A stretch of 28,709 bases of DNA, taken from positions 1 to 28,709 of the forward strand of contig CACJQJ010000008.1 in assembly GCA_902595525.1 (NCBI GenBank), read 5' to 3'. This DNA comes from an uncultured Alphaproteobacteria bacterium (GTDB taxonomy: Bacteria; Pseudomonadota; Alphaproteobacteria; HIMB59). This document shows, one piece after another, positions 25,774-28,709 of this stretch; position 1 is the first letter of the stretch; each line of letters begins with the position of its first letter. A program made the translations under genes and the position numbers. The notes under the pieces were generated by a model. The model made no database searches. It saw only the letters and a program-made list of their open reading frames with translations, and had not been told where the DNA came from.

Positions 25774-27113
25774 TTAAACTTAGAAATATTTTTTTCTAAC
25801 CAATTTGTGTTATATGTTCCTTTAACAAAATCTTTTTGATTTAATATCCATTTATGTAATTCGATATTTGTATCTATTCCATCTATAATAATTTCATCTA
25901 AAGATCTTTTCATAACTGATATTGCTTCATTTCTATCTTTTCCTTTTGATATTATCTTCAATACTAAACTGTCATAGTGCGGGTTCACTTTATAATTTGT
26001 ATACAATGCAGTATCTACTCTTATTCCTCTCCCCCCAGGGACATTTATGAAGTTTATCGTTCCAGGACTTGGCGAAAAATCCTTAGCATTTTCTGCGTTT
26101 ATCCTACACTCAATTGTATGATTTTTTTTTATTAACTTTGTCAAATCTACTCTATGGCCTGCAGCTACCATTATTTGATATTTGACTAAGTCAATGTCAA
26201 ATGCCTCCTCAGTCACAGGGTGTTCAACTTGTAATCTTGTATTCATTTCAATAAAAAATATTTCATTATCCTGATATAAAAATTCTAATGTTCCCAAGCC
26301 TTCATAATTATTTTTAATCAGTAAATCTTTAATTTTTTTTTCTATTATTTTTAAGTTATTTATCTTTACAAATTCAGATGGAATTTCTTCGATAATTTTT
26401 TGATTTTTACGTTGTATAGAACAATCCCTTTGTCCAATTATTTCAGCATATTTATTTTTTGGATCCGATATTACTTGAAATTCAATATGTTTTGCATTTG
26501 TTAAAAATTTTTCAGCGTACATAGTGTCATTACCAAAATAATTTTTCGCCTCTGCTTTTAATTGTGAAAAGAACTTTTCTATTTCATTTTTATTATTAAA
26601 AACTCTCATTCCCTTTCCACCACCGCCATAAGCAGCTTTAATTACAATAGGCAGTCCAATTTCATCTGCTATATTCAGAGCATCATTAGTATTTTCAATA
26701 TTCTTTGATATTTTATTTCCCAATATAGGTAGGTTAAATTCACTTGCCAAATTTAATGCATTACTTTTATTACCTAATTCTAATATAGATTTTGAACTTG
26801 GGCCTATAAATTTTACTTTGTGCGAACTCAATATTTTTGAAAATTTGTCACTTTCACTTAAAAATCCATAACCTGGATGAACAGCGTCTGCACCTGTTAT
26901 ATCAATTGCACTAATTATACTAGGAATATTTAAATAACTATCGTTAGGCAAGGCACTACCAACACAAATACTCTCATCAGCTAGTTTTACATGCATTGCT
27001 TCTGTATCTACATTAGAGTGAATAGCTACCGTTTTGATATTAAGTTCTTTGCATGCTCGTATGATACGAACGGCGATTTCTCCTCTATTAGCTACTAATA
27101 TTTTTTTAAACAA
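25770..27113 (-). CDS. accC: Acetyl-CoA carboxylase, biotin carboxylase subunit
   Basis: AccC carboxylates biotin on AccB with ATP and bicarbonate, the first committed step of fatty acid synthesis. The 447-aa protein starts MFKKILVANRGEIAVRI (TTG start directly after the accB TAA). It has VHPGYGFLSE (79-88), the glycine loop YGGGGKGMR (162-170), RDCSIQRKNQK (229-239) and FIEMNTRLQVEHPVTE (287-302). It lacks a fused biotin domain, so it is AccC and not the alpha chain of propionyl- or methylcrotonyl-CoA carboxylase. Asn237 replaces the usual His of QRRHQK, a change also known in acyl-CoA carboxylase relatives. The 3' end overlaps the DUF2155 gene by 4 nt. Confidence 0.95.
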   Translation of the reverse strand: MFKKILVANRGEIAVRIIRACKELNIKTVAIHSNVDTEAMHVKLADESICVGSALPNDSYLNIPSIISAIDITGADAVHPGYGFLSESDKFSKILSSHKVKFIGPSSKSILELGNKSNALNLASEFNLPILGNKISKNIENTNDALNIADEIGLPIVIKAAYGGGGKGMRVFNNKNEIEKFFSQLKAEAKNYFGNDTMYAEKFLTNAKHIEFQVISDPKNKYAEIIGQRDCSIQRKNQKIIEEIPSEFVKINNLKIIEKKIKDLLIKNNYEGLGTLEFLYQDNEIFFIEMNTRLQVEHPVTEEAFDIDLVKYQIMVAAGHRVDLTKLIKKNHTIECRINAENAKDFSPSPGTINFINVPGGRGIRVDTALYTNYKVNPHYDSLVLKIISKGKDRNEAISVMKRSLDEIIIDGIDTNIELHKWILNQKDFVKGTYNTNWLEKNISKFN

Positions 27114-27548
27114 TTATGATATTTCGAAGAGAGGTTGACCAAATTCAACAGCTTCTCCATTTTTAACCAATATTGTTTTGATTGAACAATCTCTGTCTGA
27201 TTTAATTTCATTAAATGTTTTCATTGCTTCAATTAAACAAATTGTATCACCTTTCTTAATCTTTTGTCCTTTTTTAGCAAATGGAGGCGAACTAGGTTTA
27301 GGAGTTAAATAAATAATACCAACCATAGGACTATCAATACTTAAAATACTATTATTAATCTTATTACCTACATTTTGATTATCAGTAGGTAAAATATTTT
27401 GATTATTTTGATTTGTAGTAGGGTTTAAAAAACTATTGGTTACTTCAATAGTGGTACTCTTACTTGTTAATTTAATAGAACCTAAATTATTATCCTTTAT
27501 TTTTTTTATTAAGGAGTCGATTGTCTGATTAATTTTTTTATCTAGCAT
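27114..27548 (-). CDS. accB: Acetyl-CoA carboxylase, biotin carboxyl carrier protein
   Basis: AccB carries the biotin prosthetic group between AccC and the carboxyltransferase. The 144-aa protein has an N-terminal helical segment (1-22), an Asn/Gln/Thr-rich linker (about 40-66) and the biotinyl domain (about 70-144), with SPMVGIIY and the biotinylation site EAMKTFNEI (Lys110). It starts ATG 27548 and is immediately followed by accC (TAA-TTG with no gap), the usual accBC operon order. A TATATT lies 7 nt upstream of its ATG. Confidence 0.95.
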   Translation of the reverse strand: MLDKKINQTIDSLIKKIKDNNLGSIKLTSKSTTIEVTNSFLNPTTNQNNQNILPTDNQNVGNKINNSILSIDSPMVGIIYLTPKPSSPPFAKKGQKIKKGDTICLIEAMKTFNEIKSDRDCSIKTILVKNGEAVEFGQPLFEIS

Positions 27549-27555
27549 TGATTAC

Positions 27556-27561
27556 AATATA
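27556..27561 (-). promoter_or_regulatory. -10-like TATATT upstream of accB
   Basis: On the minus strand TATATT lies 7 nt before the accB ATG, in the 51-nt accB-dcd spacer. Transcription from it would start at or within 1-2 nt of the ATG. No convincing -35 is seen at 16-18 nt spacing, so this is weak on its own. Confidence 0.35.
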
Positions 27562-27599
27562 CCTGATAGATAACAAAATAAAACTCTTATGTAAACTAA

Positions 27600-28592
27600 C
27601 TATTTAAATTGTTTTGCTAATTTTAAATTTTGATTAAAGTAATTTGATTTTATTTTTGTTCCATAACTATCTTTTTTAATTTCTTCTATTTTATAATATT
27701 TGAGTTGACCTACTAGCTGGCCATCTCTAATAATAAAGGGTGTATCGTATGCACGCAATTCAAGAACTGCTGGTGTTCCTAATTTATTGTTGCCAAACCC
27801 AGGGTCAAAAAATCCAGCATAATGGACTCTAAAATTACCAAAGCTATCTTTAAATGGTTCAAGTTCTGCTGCTTGATTGTTTTTTATAATAATTGCCTCT
27901 TTAGATCGAAGAATATAAAACTCATCCCTCTCAATTATGAAATAATTATCTTCAGGTATAATCTTCTCCCAATATTTATCTAATTTATAAAAATTATTTT
28001 TATTTAAATCAATTGCTGAGGTAATTTTTTTTGCCTTATATGCTGTAATCTGATTTCTTTTGATTGATACTGATAAATTTATTTGTTTAATTTTATCATC
28101 TATATTTGAACCTCGAAAAAATCTTATTTGATTTAATGATACGTTTTTTTTTAAGATAATACTAAATGATTGAGGAATAATTTCTAAATATAATTTACCA
28201 TTGTAGGCATAATCTATATAGTCATATTCTTTCCCATTTTCAGTAATTACACGTGTAAAAATATCCAATCTACCAGTTGTACTCTTAGGATTTGATTTAC
28301 CCATTATATCATTTGGTAAATTTAATTTTTCATTTAATTCACATAAATAAATACAACTTTTTTCTAATAGAGTATTTTGATTAAGATCAATTTTTTTGAG
28401 TGATAACTCCTTTATCACCTCTGATATCTTTATGTTATTAGGTATGAAAGAGGCTTTTATTCTATAACATTTATCAGATAAAGTTAAATCCAATGAGGCT
28501 GGTTGAAGTTGATGCTTGGTTAAATGCTTATTTGAGTAAATGTTATTTTTCTTAATTAAGGTTGATATTTGTTTTCTATTTAAATAGGGCAT
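27600..28592 (-). CDS. dcd: dCTP deaminase, double-length alphaproteobacterial type
   Basis: Dcd deaminates dCTP to dUTP, feeding dTMP synthesis. The 330-aa protein is about 1.7 times the length of E. coli Dcd (193 aa) and consists of two trimeric-dUTPase-like modules. The N-terminal module (about 1-165) has LQPASLDLTLSD (29-40), SNPKSTTGRLDIFTR (100-114) and LYLEIIPQSFSI (134-145), including the catalytic-type Glu137. The C-terminal module (about 215-302) has FRVHYAGFFDPGFG (254-267) and AVLELRAYDTPFIIRDGQLVG-like sequence. This layout is known in alphaproteobacteria. The start ATG 28592 overlaps the end of an upstream gene by 17 nt; accB lies 51 nt downstream. Confidence 0.9.
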   Translation of the reverse strand: MPYLNRKQISTLIKKNNIYSNKHLTKHQLQPASLDLTLSDKCYRIKASFIPNNIKISEVIKELSLKKIDLNQNTLLEKSCIYLCELNEKLNLPNDIMGKSNPKSTTGRLDIFTRVITENGKEYDYIDYAYNGKLYLEIIPQSFSIILKKNVSLNQIRFFRGSNIDDKIKQINLSVSIKRNQITAYKAKKITSAIDLNKNNFYKLDKYWEKIIPEDNYFIIERDEFYILRSKEAIIIKNNQAAELEPFKDSFGNFRVHYAGFFDPGFGNNKLGTPAVLELRAYDTPFIIRDGQLVGQLKYYKIEEIKKDSYGTKIKSNYFNQNLKLAKQFK

Positions 28593-28707
28593 AAGACTTA
28601 TCTAACATTGGGATATCTTTATTATCATATTTTTTACAAAAAAAATCAGATTTATTTTTTGAATTAATATACTTGTAAAATTGACAAAAATAAAAATTAG
28701 AGAGATT
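28576..28707 (-). CDS. C-terminal fragment of an unrecognised protein (gene runs off the window)
   Basis: On the minus strand a frame is open from the window edge to TAG at 28576-28578, encoding 43 residues that include FYFCQFYKYINSKNKSD, FFCKKYDNKDIPML and end DKSYALFK. The residue mix (Lys, Asn, Asp, Tyr, Phe, two Cys) looks like a real protein of this genome, unlike the shadow frames beside it. The overlap with the dcd start by 17 nt fits the compact gene packing seen elsewhere. I do not recognise the family. Confidence 0.55.
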   Translation of the reverse strand, partial: NLSNFYFCQFYKYINSKNKSDFFCKKYDNKDIPMLDKSYALFK

Positions 28708-28709
28708 GT

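Noticed and set aside
26390..26422. Asn in place of His in the AccC QRRHQK motif
   Set aside because: The Asn form occurs in related biotin-dependent carboxylases such as the propionyl-CoA carboxylase alpha chain, so it is probably tolerated and not a defect.

Overview
The window is about 28.7 kb of compact, AT-rich DNA (I estimate roughly 30% G+C by eye). It looks like the chromosome of a streamlined alphaproteobacterium. Evidence for that class: an NDUFA12-type complex I subunit next to an MCE/MlaD protein and a DUF2155 protein, a double-length dCTP deaminase, a penicillin-binding D,D-carboxypeptidase with a C-terminal SPOR domain, and adk inside the ribosomal cluster after secY. Genome size and base composition resemble free-living marine lineages such as SAR11/HIMB59-type bacteria, but I cannot name the clade from this window.

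Region 1 (3-18624, all plus strand) is the fused str/S10/spc/alpha cluster. It begins inside rpoC and runs rpsL, rpsG, fusA, rpsJ, rplC, rplD, rplW, rplB, rpsS, rplV, rpsC, rplP, rpmC, rpsQ, rplN, rplX, rplE, rpsN, rpsH, rplF, rplR, rpsE, rplO, secY, adk, rpsM, rpsK, rpoA, rplQ. Most junctions are 1-nt overlaps or gaps of under 10 nt. Genes expected at some junctions are absent: tuf between fusA and rpsJ, rpmD between rpsE and rplO, and rpmJ/infA around secY-rpsM.

Region 2 (18631-20396) holds crcB and an rluC-like pseudouridine synthase, packed directly behind rplQ, and lipB convergent to them. A tRNA-Leu(GAG) gene follows at 20421-20508.

Region 3 (20523-24263) holds mgtE (Mg2+ channel), a phosphomannomutase/phosphoglucomutase, and the convergent D,D-carboxypeptidase-SPOR gene: ion homeostasis and envelope precursor/peptidoglycan functions.

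Region 4 (24291-25773) is a plus-strand unit: NDUFA12-like, two tandem MCE-domain proteins, and DUF2155. The MCE pair suggests lipid transport between membranes.

Region 5 (25770-28709, minus strand) reads, in transcription order, the end of an unrecognised gene, then dcd, accB and accC (first step of fatty acid synthesis).

The content is mostly housekeeping. I see no phage, transposon, CRISPR, toxin-antitoxin or obviously new defence system. The points worth a second look are the altered zinc site in RpoC, a set of -10-like boxes 4-9 nt upstream of start codons (possible leaderless transcripts), convergent gene pairs that all overlap in coding sequence, missing ribosomal-cluster genes, a divergent AMP site in adenylate kinase, and the duplicated MCE genes. 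No stretch longer than 300 bases lacks a gene.
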